This document shows positions 35,735 through 47,297 of a DNA stretch of 64,000 nucleotides, one piece after another. The position numbers were made by a program, and so were the translations under genes. A model generated the notes under the pieces. That model worked only from the letters and a program-made list of their open reading frames with translations, made no database searches and was not told the origin of the DNA. Numbering within the stretch: position 1 is the stretch's first letter; the number at the start of each line of letters is the position of its first letter. Source of the DNA: Amanita rubescens (lineage: Eukaryota; Basidiomycota; Agaricomycetes; Agaricales; Amanitaceae); assembly GCA_015039365.1 (NCBI GenBank), contig WION01000149.1:59376-123375 (forward strand). The letters are read 5' to 3'.

Positions 35735-36448
35735 GGGGGACGGGGAGAGAAGCCAGTATGGGAATAAAAAACCTGTTGACGGCCGTAGCCCGTGTTAGCG
35801 TGTAACTTTAACCTGAATATCAGTTATCGCTATGTACTGATTTGGCAATGACATCAAAAATTGTCAGCTTCGCGTACCCGGAGGCGATGCCGAGACTCGA
35901 AAACAAATATCCCACGCCAGTAACGCCAAAAGATTTGCATGCTGAAGCTTGCTGAGTCCTGCTGAGTTGATAAGGTGAGGGTACTATATAACTAGCGCAC
36001 GCGCCAAGATTCTGCATCAGCCTCATGATGTCCAGACATGAAACTATTCGCCACGTGTCGTTCCGGCGCCTGCCGAAGAAATGCTGTACAGTGTCAAGCG
36101 TACCCTAGACCAGGACCTGGGTAACTCCCAGCCTCTAAGTATATATGGGTCGCACTACTACCCTCAGTCTGGGCCGGAGCCAACCAGAAATGCGGATAAT
36201 AGAATTCGAACTCTTGTTCTGAAATTCACACAATCATCCCCAACGAAAACCAGTTTCGCCATTGTGTGCCAAACTGAGCCAAATTTAGCCAAAGTCTGCC
36301 TCACCGCCAAATCACACCGCGTCAATCCGCCAAACTACGCGAAACCTCATGTACTTACCTTCGTTTAAAATCTGAAGCAACATGCTTTAATTTTCCCTGA
36401 AAATAACGCACTTAAGCTTAAGTATAAGCGTGACGCTAACGTTATAGC
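35735..36448. other. Intergenic before the transposase gene
   Basis: Holds the divergent upstream regions of the glucanase and the transposase. A run of related short motifs (GTGCCAAACTGAGCCAAATT, then TAGCCAAAGTCTGCC and CCGCCAAACTACGC) lies at about 36,264-36,340. Such subterminal repeats are common near CMC transposon ends, but I could not define a terminal inverted repeat. Confidence 0.4.
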
Positions 36449-39400
36449 ATGAACTTCGTCAACCGGCATGGAAAATGCAAATGCGATTGCCTCAAGTATT
36501 GCAAAGGTGGAAAACTTGTTTGTTACGAAACCCATCGAAGGCACAAGCCCTATCGAAAAGCTGATCAGGATGCAGCAATCCAGAGGGTGTTACAGCAGAT
36601 TGGCCCGCTTACAATGACGAATAGCTCGAGAGCGAGCAACGAAAAAACGGTGCGTATTATTGGATGTATACTCTACTGCTCTAAGCTAATGATTCTCTCA
36701 GAAGGTTGCGGGGAAATATCGTGCCCCCAAGGGGCCATGTTCAACACGACGCGCTAATAAGGACTGCGAACCTACCACACATTTCGACGATCCCTCGACT
36801 CCGAGTCAAGTTGACCGCGACAAGGACTTGGACTTCCCACCTCCAGTGTCGCCATCGCGTGGAATGAGCCCCATGGATTACATTGACGAACCTATCACTC
36901 ATTTCGACGATCCCTCGAGTCTTGAGTGCGATGTGGACTCCTCTCTCATGGCCTCATCTTCACGAGCAGCAAATATTGACAATAGAGATGAAATCATCCC
37001 GGATCTCAACCCTCCCGAGGATGGCTTACCAGGTCACAGGATGAACAATCACCAAATGGATTTCTCCGACGAGATGGACTCGGAACCACCATTTTTTCAA
37101 GAGGGCGAAGATTTTGTAACATATAATGGCAATGACGATGAGGGTCACGGGGATGGAGTAGGGGGGAATAGTGACGGCGGCGGCGAGGATGACGCAAGGG
37201 AGAATAATGGCAATGACAACGGTGAAGACGGTATAGGGGACGGCAATGATGACGACGGCGAGAATGGTGTAGGGGATGATGGCAACGACGATGAGGGCGA
37301 ATCTGTTGATGATGAATACGACGTCAATGGCATGTCCACCAATATCGACGATGAAATTGAATTCGATATTCGACAAACGAGATCATCTTGCGACAGACTG
37401 ACGCGATCCCAGGAGATGATCGACGCTATCCGAGATGCCCGCTTCAAGGATGACATGGACGACGCAATGATTTCTCGAATGATGAATCCGCCCCGCTCTC
37501 AACCGAATATCACCTATTCGAAACAAATATCTATTAGGGTCTTCGACGAGCTTCGTAATGGCTCACAAGAGATGTACAATGGGATCAGGAAAATCATGGC
37601 GGACCTCCACCCACCCATTCTCCTCGATTCTCACCACATTGTCAAGAAATCTGTGAAGGAAATTACCGGCGTCGAACACATTGAAACTGACATGTGTCCA
37701 AATAGTTGCATAGCGTACACGGGGCCCTTCTCCACCCTAGAGGAATGCCCTTATTGTGCTGAACCACGATACACCCAACCTAGTACGTCAAGGAAACGCA
37801 CCGCTCGGCGACGCTTCTCTACGATCCCGCTTGGACCACAGCTTCAAGCCATGTATAGGTCACCCGAGAGCGCCGACCGCATGAACTACCGCGCGCGAAA
37901 GACGAAAGAAATCATTGATAAGATTCAGCGGAACGGTGGCAAAATTGACATTACTGAATACGAGGATTTCGTGCATGGCCAGGACTATATTGAGGCCGTT
38001 CTAAGAGGCGACATTAAGGAGAATGATGTCGTCTGTGCGCTCTCCATCGATGGTGCGCAGCTCTATCGTGATAAAGAATCGGAGTGCTGGTTCTTTATTT
38101 GGATCATTCTCGATCTCAGCCCGGACCTACGTTATAAAAAAAAGTTCATTCTCCCCGCCGGTTTTGTCCCGGGTCCAACCAAGCCGAAGAACATGGAATC
38201 GTTCTTGCTGCCGAGCCTTCGCCACTTCTCGGCCTTGCAGAAACACGGACTCCCTGTATGGAATGCACGGCGGGATCAAGATATCAATGTTTGTCCATTT
38301 TGGCTGTTTGGAACAGCTGATACTCCTGCCTTGCCTATTCTGAGTGGACTGGTGGGACATGGAGGACGGCTCGGATGTCGTATTTTCTGCGGGGTCCCAG
38401 GGCGGTTAAAGGGTAAAAAGTACTACCCTGCTGCGCTTAAGCCCGACAGGTACAACATCATGGGATCTTCTCATGACGATGTCGATGTTATCAACCTACC
38501 ATCTCCCAGCGTTTCTAAGTATAACAAGGCACTTGTCGAGCTCCTTCAGGCTACGGATGCAAACTACGAACTAGGCCTTCAACCAAATGGGATGCTGCCG
38601 GTACCACGTTGCTTCCCACTTGACATAATGCATCTTTCGTGCCTAAACGTAACCCAACACCTTCTACAGATATGGCGAAATACTATTAACCCAAAGGTTC
38701 CGTCAGACTATGATTTTACTCCCTTAAGCTCGGAACGCGTGTGGAATGAGCATGGAGCTCTCGTGGCATCAGCTACCCCATATCTCCCCTCCTCATTCAA
38801 TCGAACCCCTCGTAATCCCGCGCTGAAATTGACTTCGGGGTACAAGGCATGGGAGTTTATGATATACATCTGGGTCCTAGGTCCCGCGGTTTTCCGGCTT
38901 GTTCTTCCGGACGATCTATGGTCCCACTTCTGCAAGCTGGTCTGCGGAATTCGGATAATCAATCAAAGACGGATCTCATCAGAACAGCTGGCACACGCTC
39001 ATAAGATGATAGTAGAGTGGGAAATGGAGTTTGAATTGAACTACTATCAAAGGAAAGCAGAACTTCTTCATCTGATACGCCCAAGTACACATGCCATTCT
39101 CCACGCGGCGCGAGAAACACATCGATGCGGCCCACTGAATCTCGTAGCGCAATGGGCACTGGAGAATACCGTCGGAAATCTCGGCCGCGAAATACATCAA
39201 CACTCCAACCCATTTTCGAACTTGTCTCAACGTGGCTTGCTACGTGCCCAAATGAACGCACTCTACTCGATTATCCCCGCTCTCAACCCTGCCAAGAAGA
39301 TATCTGAGATAGACGAACCATTAGGGGACCAGTACATCCTATTACATGCGAGAGAATATGTGATGCGATTGCCGCAAGTGGAGGAAGCAGCCGTGAGACG

Positions 39401-40002
39401 ATATCTCACCAAGTGCAACCATCATCTTGCTGCAGGTACCAGTTTCACACTGCGCAAATGGGCGCGTGTACAACTCCCGAATGGTCAAATAGCGCGATCT
39501 GCATGGCAAGAGAAGGAAGAAGAGAAGAAGAAGTATTATAGGAATTCTCGTAATATCAAAGTGCGTCCCATTATTTCGCGCCGTTTTTATGCTAACCGAG
39601 TAGTAGTATAACTTAAATAATCAGGTCGACTTCGCAGAAGTACAGTATTTCTTCCAAGTGCTAGTTAACGTCAACAACAAACTGGTCAAGTTGGCAGCGG
39701 GCGCAATGATCCGAACTTATTCGGATCCTGATCCTGATCTCCTCGCCAGCTCACACGAGACCCTCCGTGTATGTAGGTTTCGAGAAGATGATTTAAGCAT
39801 TATAGACATCAAGACCATCCAAACGGTTGTCGGAATGATACCTTTCCCATTAAAGACTGAAGAGGAGAAGAAGCCGGAACTCAGAGCCAAATTCCACGAC
39901 TGCTTCTACGTCGCAGAGAAGCCGTTCTTCGAGCTTACCATTGAAGGAATCGGAGAATCTGGAACAGAAGAGAATGGAGGATCCAGTGACTCGGAGGCAT
40001 GA
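36449..40002 (+). CDS. CMC-superfamily transposase (Tnp2/Plavaka-like)
   Basis: Three exons (36449-36649, 36702-39560, 39625-40002) join in phase to about 1,145 residues. The N-terminus is a Cys-rich finger (CKCDCLKYCKGGKLVCYE), followed by a long acidic Asp/Gly/Asn region (37,080-37,360). The catalytic core has the features of mushroom Tnp2/Plavaka transposases: VVCALSIDGAQLY (first Asp), SECWFFIWIILDLSPD, FLPSLRHFSALQKHGL-like block at 38,200, ILSGLVGHGGRLGCRIFCGV, CFPLDIMHLSCLNV (D-x-x-H), WEFMIYIWVLGPAVF and RCGPLNLVAQWALENTVG. The C-terminal domain reads FAEVQYFFQVLV and RTYSDPDPDLLASSHETLRV. No stop or frameshift was seen, so the gene may be recently active. Transposases of this class cut and paste DNA using terminal inverted repeats. 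Confidence 0.85.
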
Positions 40003-40105
40003 CGTTCATTGTACGTTTTACGTTTTTACGTCGTGCTTTTAAACTCGATCCGATACATTTACCAGCCCACTTATCCGAAACGCACATAAACATTCTACTG
40101 TGTAC

Positions 40106-40801
40106 ATGGAGCAAGGAAACACACCGAGTAGCGCAGATTCAAGATGGTCTCCCCCATCAATCCATATGACACCAATTTACGAACGTATCAGGGAGCTGAG
40201 GGCCCGTGCCGCGAGAGCACCTTCGACGCCATCGAGCTCGGTGACGGAATCTGATACAGACCCAGTGAGTTTTGATTGAGATAATGATACTACTTTAGTC
40301 AACGAGCCATTGAAACAGGAGGAAAGACCACCAGACTATAACCACCCTATCCTTACAACACCGACATCCCTAGAAAGCATTGTCCCCACACGCGAAACAA
40401 TCTTGAACCTACATTTCCAGAAATTACGAGATTTTGCTGAAGGTCATGGCCATTGGGCATTCCGGGCAGTTCTATACCGCAAATACGTCAAGTTTCTCTA
40501 TCTTAAACCAGTCATGGACCCCGACGCCTTCATCTTCGTAACACGATGCCTCCTTGACCTTGCCGACGTGACCACCTTCCTCACCCTCAGCTTTTGCAAC
40601 TACATGGCGTTGGGGATGAAGAAAATGACAAAATCCAACTTCACCATCACGCATTACTTGAATAGCGTGCGTCGTCAAATTGCCAGAGCAGTCGGATTCA
40701 TCGAGCGTGCTGCAGAAGAGTTGCGCGCTCATAATGAAGAGGAGCGGCAGGGAGAAACTAGTGGCGCGGACGAGCGACGTGATTTTCCAGGACAAGAGTA
40801 G
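40106..40801 (+). CDS. Hypothetical protein, transposon neighbour
   Basis: Exon 40106-40264 and exon 40319-40801 join in phase across a 54-nt GTGAGT...AACAG intron to about 213 residues. The first part is Ser/Pro/Arg-rich. The second is a predicted helical domain (LHFQKLRDFAEGHGHWAF, YVKFLYLKPVMDPDAF, CLLDLADVTTFLTLSFC) ending in a charged tail (ERAAEELRAHNEEERQ). I do not recognise a family. It starts 104 bp after the transposase stop on the same strand, which suggests an accessory gene of the same element. A host gene next to the insertion is the alternative. Confidence 0.6.
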
Positions 40802-41328
40802 AGCTGGAACTACACTAGTAAGCCACTACTCTTGCCCTATACACAGCTTTATTCATTCGACTTCCAGATTTTTTGATACCTGTATTACAATGCATGTGGA
40901 GAACGTTTGGACGAATTAAATTGACAATTGTGTTTGTTCTTTGCGCGCGCGCGTATCCACCAGCCACCTCGATTCCGCCTAGCTCGTTTGCATTTACTTG
41001 AAACTATCTTTGCGCGGTCTTGTTTACAATTACTCATTTGGATTCCTCGTCGAAGCTTCCCGCTGCGCGGCTTTGTTTACCAAACAGATTTGGACTTTGT
41101 CACTCAGTCCCTCCTCGCTTCAACGTCGACTTGCACTACAATCATAATACCAGGTAAGCCTTCGAGTGACTATTCTGTAACGTTTATTCATAGATCGTCG
41201 TCACTCTTCAGCAAAGCAGTTTTACAGAATGACAACAGAATTCGAGCGGTAAGCGATTCGTTTGTATCTAACATTATATCTGAGGAACCTGTACTAGAGA
41301 TCACATGCGTACGCATCTCAGCGTCGCA

Positions 41329-41680
41329 ATGGAAGTCGACACAGTAGAGCAAAGCGTCCTCGTGATGGACGTTGACGTGGGCAAAGGCGACGACGACGAC
41401 GTTGAGATGAAAGATGGTGAAGTTGAAATGAGTAATGGTGGTCATCACGGCGCCGTGGTGCGAAGCATTTGCAACACAAACGAAAGTCAAGTAACACCAG
41501 CGAATGATGGGGACGTCGAGATGAAGGAAGCGAATGTCGAGGAAACAGAAGCGATGGAGGTGGATAACGTTGACAACAATAATGGTGAGTACAGCGAGTA
41601 TAGAGGGATTCGACGACATTGACGACTCTTGGGTCACGAACACAGCGGACAGCGACGACGTTGAAATGTTGGATGGATGA
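41329..41680 (+). CDS. Small acidic hypothetical protein
   Basis: Exon 41329-41584 and exon 41646-41680 join in phase across a 61-nt GTGAGT...ACACAG intron, giving about 96 residues. The sequence is a series of short acidic repeats (MEVDTVEQ, VMDVDVGKGDDDDVEM, GDVEMKEANVEE, EAMEVDNVD, SDDVEMLDG) built on an (E/D)VEM motif. Three upstream methionine-containing segments are possible starts; 41,329 was chosen because the acidic repeat begins there. The function is unknown. It follows the transposase cluster on the same strand. Confidence 0.45.
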
Positions 41681-42136
41681 GTTGATTCAGACTAACCTCT
41701 CCATTCTTGGCTCGCGTACGTTTTCTCAGCCTTGACGTGACTCGGTACCCTTTCCTGACGTGAGTAATAGGCCCACAAAAGATTCACTATTTCGTTTTCC
41801 CCTGCGGTCCCCGATCCACGTACTATATTGTATCAATAGCTTGTATCTATTCAAAATTACGCACACTATGTTACCGCCTCAAAATTTCCGAACTACCGGC
41901 GCTGAAATTTATCCCGTTCTCTCGCTCTCGCAACACCATCTACATTTCTCTTTTTTGAACACACCCTGCCCACTCTGTGATTGATATGACACAGTTCTAG
42001 CCATTTGACGAAAGATTCGGGCCAGGGTCTACTGCGGCGCCACAGAGACGATAAACGATCGGCCGATATTGGTCTATTTTTAGTTCCGACCCACTTGTAC
42101 TCGACCGCCACTTCGCCCCCACGCTCCCTTACTATT

Positions 42137-42450
42137 ATGTCGTCCTCTCTCAATAATATTTCTCTCCAGCAATTACTGAACTCAATAGAAATGTATAATA
42201 CTACCAGCAGCAACACGATAGTAGGTAACGGTACCCAGCAACTTACCCAGGTGAGTTTTTCGTTTCGTTGCATGTTCCAAGTCGTTCTCATACTTACCTC
42301 GTAAAAATTCAGTTTAATATGCCTAATACGCAAGTCGATAATGTTCACGCAATGAATCGTTTGGCTCCGGAGCCATCAACAGATGTATCAACAAACTCCG
42401 CATATAATTCGCAATTTCAAGCATTGTTCGCGCACTTACTCTTACAGTAA
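42137..42450 (+). CDS. Small hypothetical protein, transposon neighbour
   Basis: Exon 42137-42250 and exon 42313-42450 join in phase across a 62-nt intron (GTGAGT...TTCAG) to about 83 residues, rich in Asn, Ser, Gln and Thr (SSSLNNISLQQLLNSIEMY; ending YNSQFQALFAHLLLQ). Amphipathic ends may mediate self-association. No family is recognised. Strong splice signals and preserved phase are the main reasons to call it a gene. Confidence 0.45.
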
Positions 42451-42766
42451 AATCTCGGCATATATATCATTAAATTGATCTCTCAGCTGTATTACACCCT
42501 CAGGAACCAGTCTCTCATGGCGCAAATCCCCCATAATAATATTAATGTATCAAAGTGCGCATATACTTAATATATACGCTAGTTTCAATCAATTCTGACC
42601 TTCATTAGAGTCAAATTAGAAGAAAACCTCGTTTCAAATGGGCGTACGACACCCCAAGTGCGCACCGCGTCTGCTGCGAACAACAGCGCCGCAGATATTC
42701 TCAACAATCGCCGAATATTCTTTGCCTCACTCCTTCCACGCGCTGCAGAAGCCCTTTTCTTGTGTG

Positions 42767-42800
42767 CATAGTGACGGTCCCATATGGGACCGTCACTATG
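42767..42800. repeat. 34-bp perfect palindrome
   Basis: CATAGTGACGGTCCCAT is followed directly by its exact reverse complement. It lies just after the transposon gene cluster and at the sharp change into CAC-rich repeat sequence. Confidence 0.9.
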
Positions 42801-42839
42801 GCTGAGTTTAAAAGGAGCATTTCCTGTAGAGTATCACCA

Positions 42840-44152
42840 CTGAGGCCTCACCACTGCTAGTACTGCCACCTAGTTGCTCATAGGGCTAGGGGGATGACAG
42901 GGATATACCCCCAGATGTTTCCTACCACCTACTACTACTTGTTGAAGGACCACGCAAGCATCAAGTATATATATATGTGAGCTGGAGAGGCAAATGATAT
43001 ATGCAACTGACCCATACCTGCCAATACATACTTGCTGATGGACTTGGCAGGTCCTGCTCATTTTGTGACACTGACTAGTGACATAATATGGTCAATTATA
43101 TAGAATGTATCATACTGCAAGCCATTCTTGCACCCAACCAACACCTCCATATGTATGATGATGTTTCAATACCGCCACCACCACTGCTCCAATACTCAGC
43201 ACAATGACTGCTCCTCAAGTGCTCACAGGGTGGCACTAACCACCTACTATCATATCACCATTGCTGCTACCACCACGGCTACTCTAGTAGACTGTAGTAA
43301 CAGCAACAACAAAGGTTGTACCTACCACTGGCCTAGGGAGCAATGGCCTAGGGATGGCCCACCATTATCACCACCATCATTGGATTTGGTACCATTCCCA
43401 TGCACAAGTGGCTACTGTGTTACTACTATCAGCACTAGTGCAACCACTACAAACTGCCACCACCTGCCACCACTACTGAATTGAAGGGCCTCTATGATTG
43501 AGGATTTATTGTTCCAAGGCTGAAGTGTAATGGACAGTTAATAATACTATGACTACACTAACTACAAATGCAAGTATTTGATGCTGACTTCACTTGAATG
43601 TACATATACATGTTTACCTCTGGAATTCCTCATGAGGAAACCCCTTACAATCACCCTCACCACCACCCACCACCAGCCCTACTACCATCACTACTGGCAT
43701 TACCACTGCTACTTGGTATTACTAGTACTACTACTCACACCATTAGCATGACCAACACCTACTATCAACTGCCAGTACTCTCACCACCACCACCACCACC
43801 ACCACTGCTCACTAGTACTCACTTGTAACAGTTTAAGTTCCCCACTGATGGCCAAGCCCTGTTGAAACAATGAAACCCTGATTGGCTTCCTGCCCCTTCC
43901 TCTTTTGGCTCACCCTTCCTATTTCTGCCATCACTGCATGCCCACCCTGCAATACCCTCTCCTGCACACTCTGTCTCTCATGCATACCCTGTCCCTGTCC
44001 CTATCCCTGTCCCTGGCTCCATTCCACCCCATCTTCCTCACCTGCATACTCTTCCCCTGTCCCTCCACACTTGCCTTGGTCAATGAAGAGGTTCCACTGG
44101 TTATGGATGTGGAGGGAGCATGTGATGTGGTAGTCCTGGATCACTAGTACAG
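42840..44152. repeat. CAC/CCA/TAC-rich repeat sequence
   Basis: Dominated by CACCAC, CTACTAC and TAGTACTAG-like tracts with no codon structure; short open frames on both strands are products of the composition. Similar sequence recurs at about 44,700-44,890, 46,380-47,080 and 52,690-52,920, and in reverse orientation (GTGGTG, GTAGTAG) at 48,320-48,720, 49,200-49,500 and 49,840-49,910. These are diverged copies of one repeat family. Confidence 0.6.
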
Positions 44153-44780
44153 CTTGATGTTGGATGTTCAATCCCGCCGAGTATGGGCGTGGATGTGATG
44201 CGCGTGATGCCTGATGCCGAGGACGTGATGGACGATCAGCGCTTGATGCGCTATATTTAGTACGTTTCTATTCTCGTCTGCAGCGACGCCTAAACGTCGT
44301 TTGCCTTTATATTTTGCCGTTCCCGTTTCCCATACGCTGCGCATATTTTCCCTTATAGTCTAGACGTTGCCAGGTCGCACCTCAGTCGCTTATTGCCACG
44401 ACTGAGGTGAGATCCACGCTATTTGCCTTATTCCTTTCATGTTGCTTATATTACCTGTAGCTATTGTATTGTCTCACAGGTACTATTGATTATAGAGTCG
44501 CTTATTGCCACGACTGAGCTATTGTATTGTCTCACACTTGATTCTCACCCAGCCCCAGCCACCCTAAGTCCTGTTTGCCCTTTCATTCTTGCACCCAGCA
44601 CCCAGCACTCACCCTATGTGTCTACTCTTGCACATGCACTGCATCCCCAGCACCTGGCTCTGGCCATTCTCAGCCTGAATGAAGAAGTGGTGGCCTACAT
44701 CACCAAGTAGTTCTACCATAACTATCACCACTGCCACCACCAGTACTTATCACCATGACCATTGCTGTGTCATGAGTCGC
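43780..44780 (+). repeat. Left arm of a large inverted repeat
   Basis: This segment matches 48,585-49,250 in reverse complement. Shared blocks include the CCAGTACTCTCACCACCACC start, GTTCCACTGG with GGATGTGGAGGGAGCATGTG, TTGATTCTCACCCAGCC, GGCCATTCTCAGCCTGAATG with GGTGGCCTAC, and GTCATGAGTC near the end. This arm is longer because it carries the solo LTR at 44,158-44,536. Confidence 0.7.
44158..44536 (+). mobile_element. Solo LTR of a retrotransposon
   Basis: A 379-bp insertion starts TGTTGGATGTTCAATCCC and ends TTGTCTCACA. It is flanked by a 5-bp direct repeat CTTGA (44,153-44,157 and 44,537-44,541). The uninterrupted site is present in the reverse-complement arm at about 48,938-48,960, which reads AGCTTGATTCTCACCC once joined. 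TG...CA ends, the 5-bp duplication and the empty site together identify an LTR left after recombination. It contains two copies of AGTCGCTTATTGCCACGACT, each able to form a small hairpin. Confidence 0.85.
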
Positions 44781-44904
44781 AGCACTACCACTTCCACTCA
44801 CACAGCCACCACCACTGCTCACAAGTTACCACCACCACTTGTAACTACCACTCACACAATACTTACTAATACCAGCACTGCCAACACTACTTGGCTAATG
44901 TGGG

Positions 44905-46051
44905 TAGGGATTGGCACGGGTCGGCTCAACCCGCGCGGGTCATGTACCCGCACCCGTAGAGGGTACGGGTGGGGGTCTACACTCTGTAGACCCGTGGTCG
45001 AACCCGAACCTGCATCGCGGGTTCGGGTAGGGCACACATACCCGTGCCTATACCCACTCCCGTGTTATTTGCGTGATGCGCCGATAGAGTCTGCATGGCG
45101 CGGCGGAGTTTGCTTGGTGTGGTGGAGTTTGCGTGGTGTGGTGGGGTTTGCATTGGGGCGCGACGTGTTTAAGGCAGCGTTGGTGGGGTGCGGCACGGTG
45201 GGTCACCGGTTGGTGCAGCACAATTGTGGGGGATCCGTGAAGGGTGCAGCATGTTTGCAGGTGGTGGTGGAGGGGTGTGGCAACTTGCAAGGTGGGAAAA
45301 GACGGGTGGAGGGCTGGTGTGGTGCCAGAGGGGCACGACATGTTTAAGGCAGCGTTGGTGGGGTGCGGCACGGTGTGTGGTTGGTGCAGCACGTTTGCGG
45401 GTGGTGGTGGTGGAGGGGTGTGGCAACTTGCAAGGTGGGCAAAGACGGGTGGAGGGCCGTTAGTTCATGAAATGTGGTAGGGCAGATCGTCTCACTGTGT
45501 AACTGTTTCATGGGGGTGCGGCAGGTGTGGTGGATATGTTGGAGGTGCAACAAGGTCATCAAGGGCGGCGGCGAGGTGTAGATTTGTTAGCAAACAAAAA
45601 TAAATATGTATCAGAGGGGGCTTACCCGTGAATGTCCAATCCAACCGCCAGAACCACGGATCTTTCTACCACTTCCTCGTCATCACCATCTTCAGACATT
45701 TTTGGCCGTGGCTGAACTGGGCGGGTGGGTGGCTGAACTTGGTGAGCGGCTGTATTGCTCATTGCAGACGACAGTGGCCGTGACATGTCGCGGTCTCGTT
45801 ATGTGCTTTATACCTGTTTGGCAATGGGCCTGAATCCTCGGCCTCATCATCCACACACTCGATGGTATGCCGCCCCGTTGCATACAACCCGTGTGGGTAC
45901 GGGTACAGGTAAGAGGTCGGGTCTGGGTCCGGGTCAAGTTATCCTCTACCCGCATCCAAACCCATACCCCGGCTACGGGTCTGGGTATATCACGGGGTCC
46001 GGGTCCGGGTATGCACCTGGTCACCCAGGGGTATACCCAGGCCAATCCCTA
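44905..46051. mobile_element. Non-autonomous hAT-type element
   Basis: The 1,147-bp element begins TAGGGATTGGCACGGGT and ends with the inverted counterpart (revcomp TAGGGATTGGCCTGGGT). An 8-bp direct repeat AATGTGGG flanks it (44,897-44,904 and 46,052-46,059). The 8-bp duplication and a terminus fitting YARNG are hAT hallmarks. Removing it restores ACTTGGCTAATGTGGGCCACTG, matching the related uninterrupted copies at 52,921-52,965 and 52,139-52,182. Both ends are lined with degenerate CGGGT/ACCCG repeats and no transposase is encoded inside. Confidence 0.85.
45167..45470 (+). repeat. Direct repeat inside the hAT element
   Basis: A G-rich block starting GTTTAAGGCAGCGTTGGTGG and including GGGGTGTGGCAACTTGCAAG occurs twice, about 175 bp apart (from 45,167 and from 45,342). 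The first copy has extra bases (ATTGTGGGGGATCCGTGAAG). It is strongly strand-skewed (G over C). This is an internal duplication of the non-autonomous element's filler sequence. Confidence 0.8.
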
Positions 46052-46059
46052 AATGTGGG

Positions 46060-47160
46060 CCACTGCTGCGCACGGCATCATGTCCGAGGCCCTTTATTAC
46101 CGTTGCATCATGCTGTCCACAGCATCCCTCACATCCTTCCTCCCTTCACAACAAGTTGCTGTATCTGAAGTTATGAATAGTTTTTTTTTTACACTCTCCT
46201 TACTTTAGTATTTCATAATCGAGGATGAGATGTGTTGCGGGTTTTGTGGCACTCGTCGCTACAAGCTGTATTTGTACATGTTGAGCACCGGAAAATGCTG
46301 GTATCTTAATGGAGCATTATTACAAAAACTTGCGCAGCTCGCCAATTATAAAACCGAGCCTCATTACATTCGGCCTCGGAATAACCACCACCACCACCTT
46401 TGTCCACTGATCAGGAAAAATCCTTCTCTATTGTGGAGGTACAGCTACCTCCCAATATACAACCATCTGCTACCACCACCACACTTCACCACCATCACTA
46501 TTTTATGGAGCAGAATAGATCAAGGCAGTAGTACAGGTCTGGCTACCTCTGGGCCATATCAAAGCTACTGGTGTTCAATTACCTTTCATATAATTAGTGG
46601 TACCTGGACCAGTCAACCCATCACACAGGTCACTACAGGTAAGGGTGTGACAGGTATCCACTAAACCACTGAACCTGCAGTATTCCATAGTATAAGTTAC
46701 CACTGCTGCCAGTACTGAACATGACCATCACTGTTGACAGACTACTAGTAGTACTAGTACTACCACTATCTTACTATACTATTCACTACCTACATCACCA
46801 TCACCACTCACCACCACCAACACTCAACCACCACCAATACTCAACTGCCACCATCACCAACACTCCATCACCACCAATACTCAACTGCCACCATCACCAT
46901 CACCATCACCATCACTACTATCACCAACCACCAGTACCAGTACTACTGCTGCCACTGCTCTGGTTTGGCCCCCCAGCCCAACCCAGACATAGGCTGACAC
47001 CACCAACCACCACATTCCACGGACCACCAGTAGTATTCATTACCCAGTCACTACCACTCATAGGTCACTGGTCACCAGACAGTTGATCCTAGTAGTACTA
47101 CTTGAGAACTGTGGTTCCAAGGCCAAAGCTTAACAAAGGCTTCGGCCTTATCCTTTCACC
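46060..47160. repeat. Repeat mosaic with CAC-rich tract
   Basis: Starts with a short diverged copy of the pogo-like transposase segment (CATGTCCGAGGCC, about 46,079) and contains TCGGCCTCGGAATAAC at about 46,370, a motif repeated at 52,662. A CACCATCACC tract follows to about 47,080. GGACAGTTAA and AGGCCAAAGC near 47,110-47,190 also resemble 43,515-43,545. No gene is supported. Confidence 0.45.
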
Positions 47161-47297
47161 ATCACTGTTCATTTTTGTAATGGACAGTTAAGAGCCAGTA
47201 ATTACCAAGATGTGGCTTGCCATGCAGGAGCAAACACAGCCTTACCTTGGCCTTGGCCACATGCTGCATGAAGTGGCGGCCCATACAGGCCAAGTAA

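Larger units (their letters stand above)
36449..42450 (+). mobile_element. CMC DNA transposon, ends not defined
   Basis: Minimum extent covering the Tnp2/Plavaka-like transposase and the three small same-strand genes. All four share intron style and lie in one direction between the glucanase and the repeat zone. I could not find matching terminal inverted repeats or a target-site duplication, so the borders and the membership of the small genes are inference. Confidence 0.45.

Noticed and set aside
35820..36026. 68-residue minus-strand frame upstream of the glucanase
   Set aside because: No domain, no splice context, and it lies in the shared promoter region.
37006..37456. Minus-strand frames opposite the acidic region of the transposase
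   Set aside because: They are shadows of the Asp/Gly/Asn-rich coding sequence.
43128..44147. Several Pro/His/Thr-rich open frames
   Set aside because: They follow from CAC-rich composition; no splice structure or domain supports them.
44679..45480. 222-residue and overlapping Gly/Val-rich frames
   Set aside because: They cross the border of the hAT element at 44,905 and run through its G-rich direct repeat, so they cannot be an ancestral gene.
44905..46051. Telomere-like G-rich repeat
   Set aside because: The CGGGT motifs are degenerate, occur in both orientations at the element ends and do not match the fungal TTAGGG repeat.
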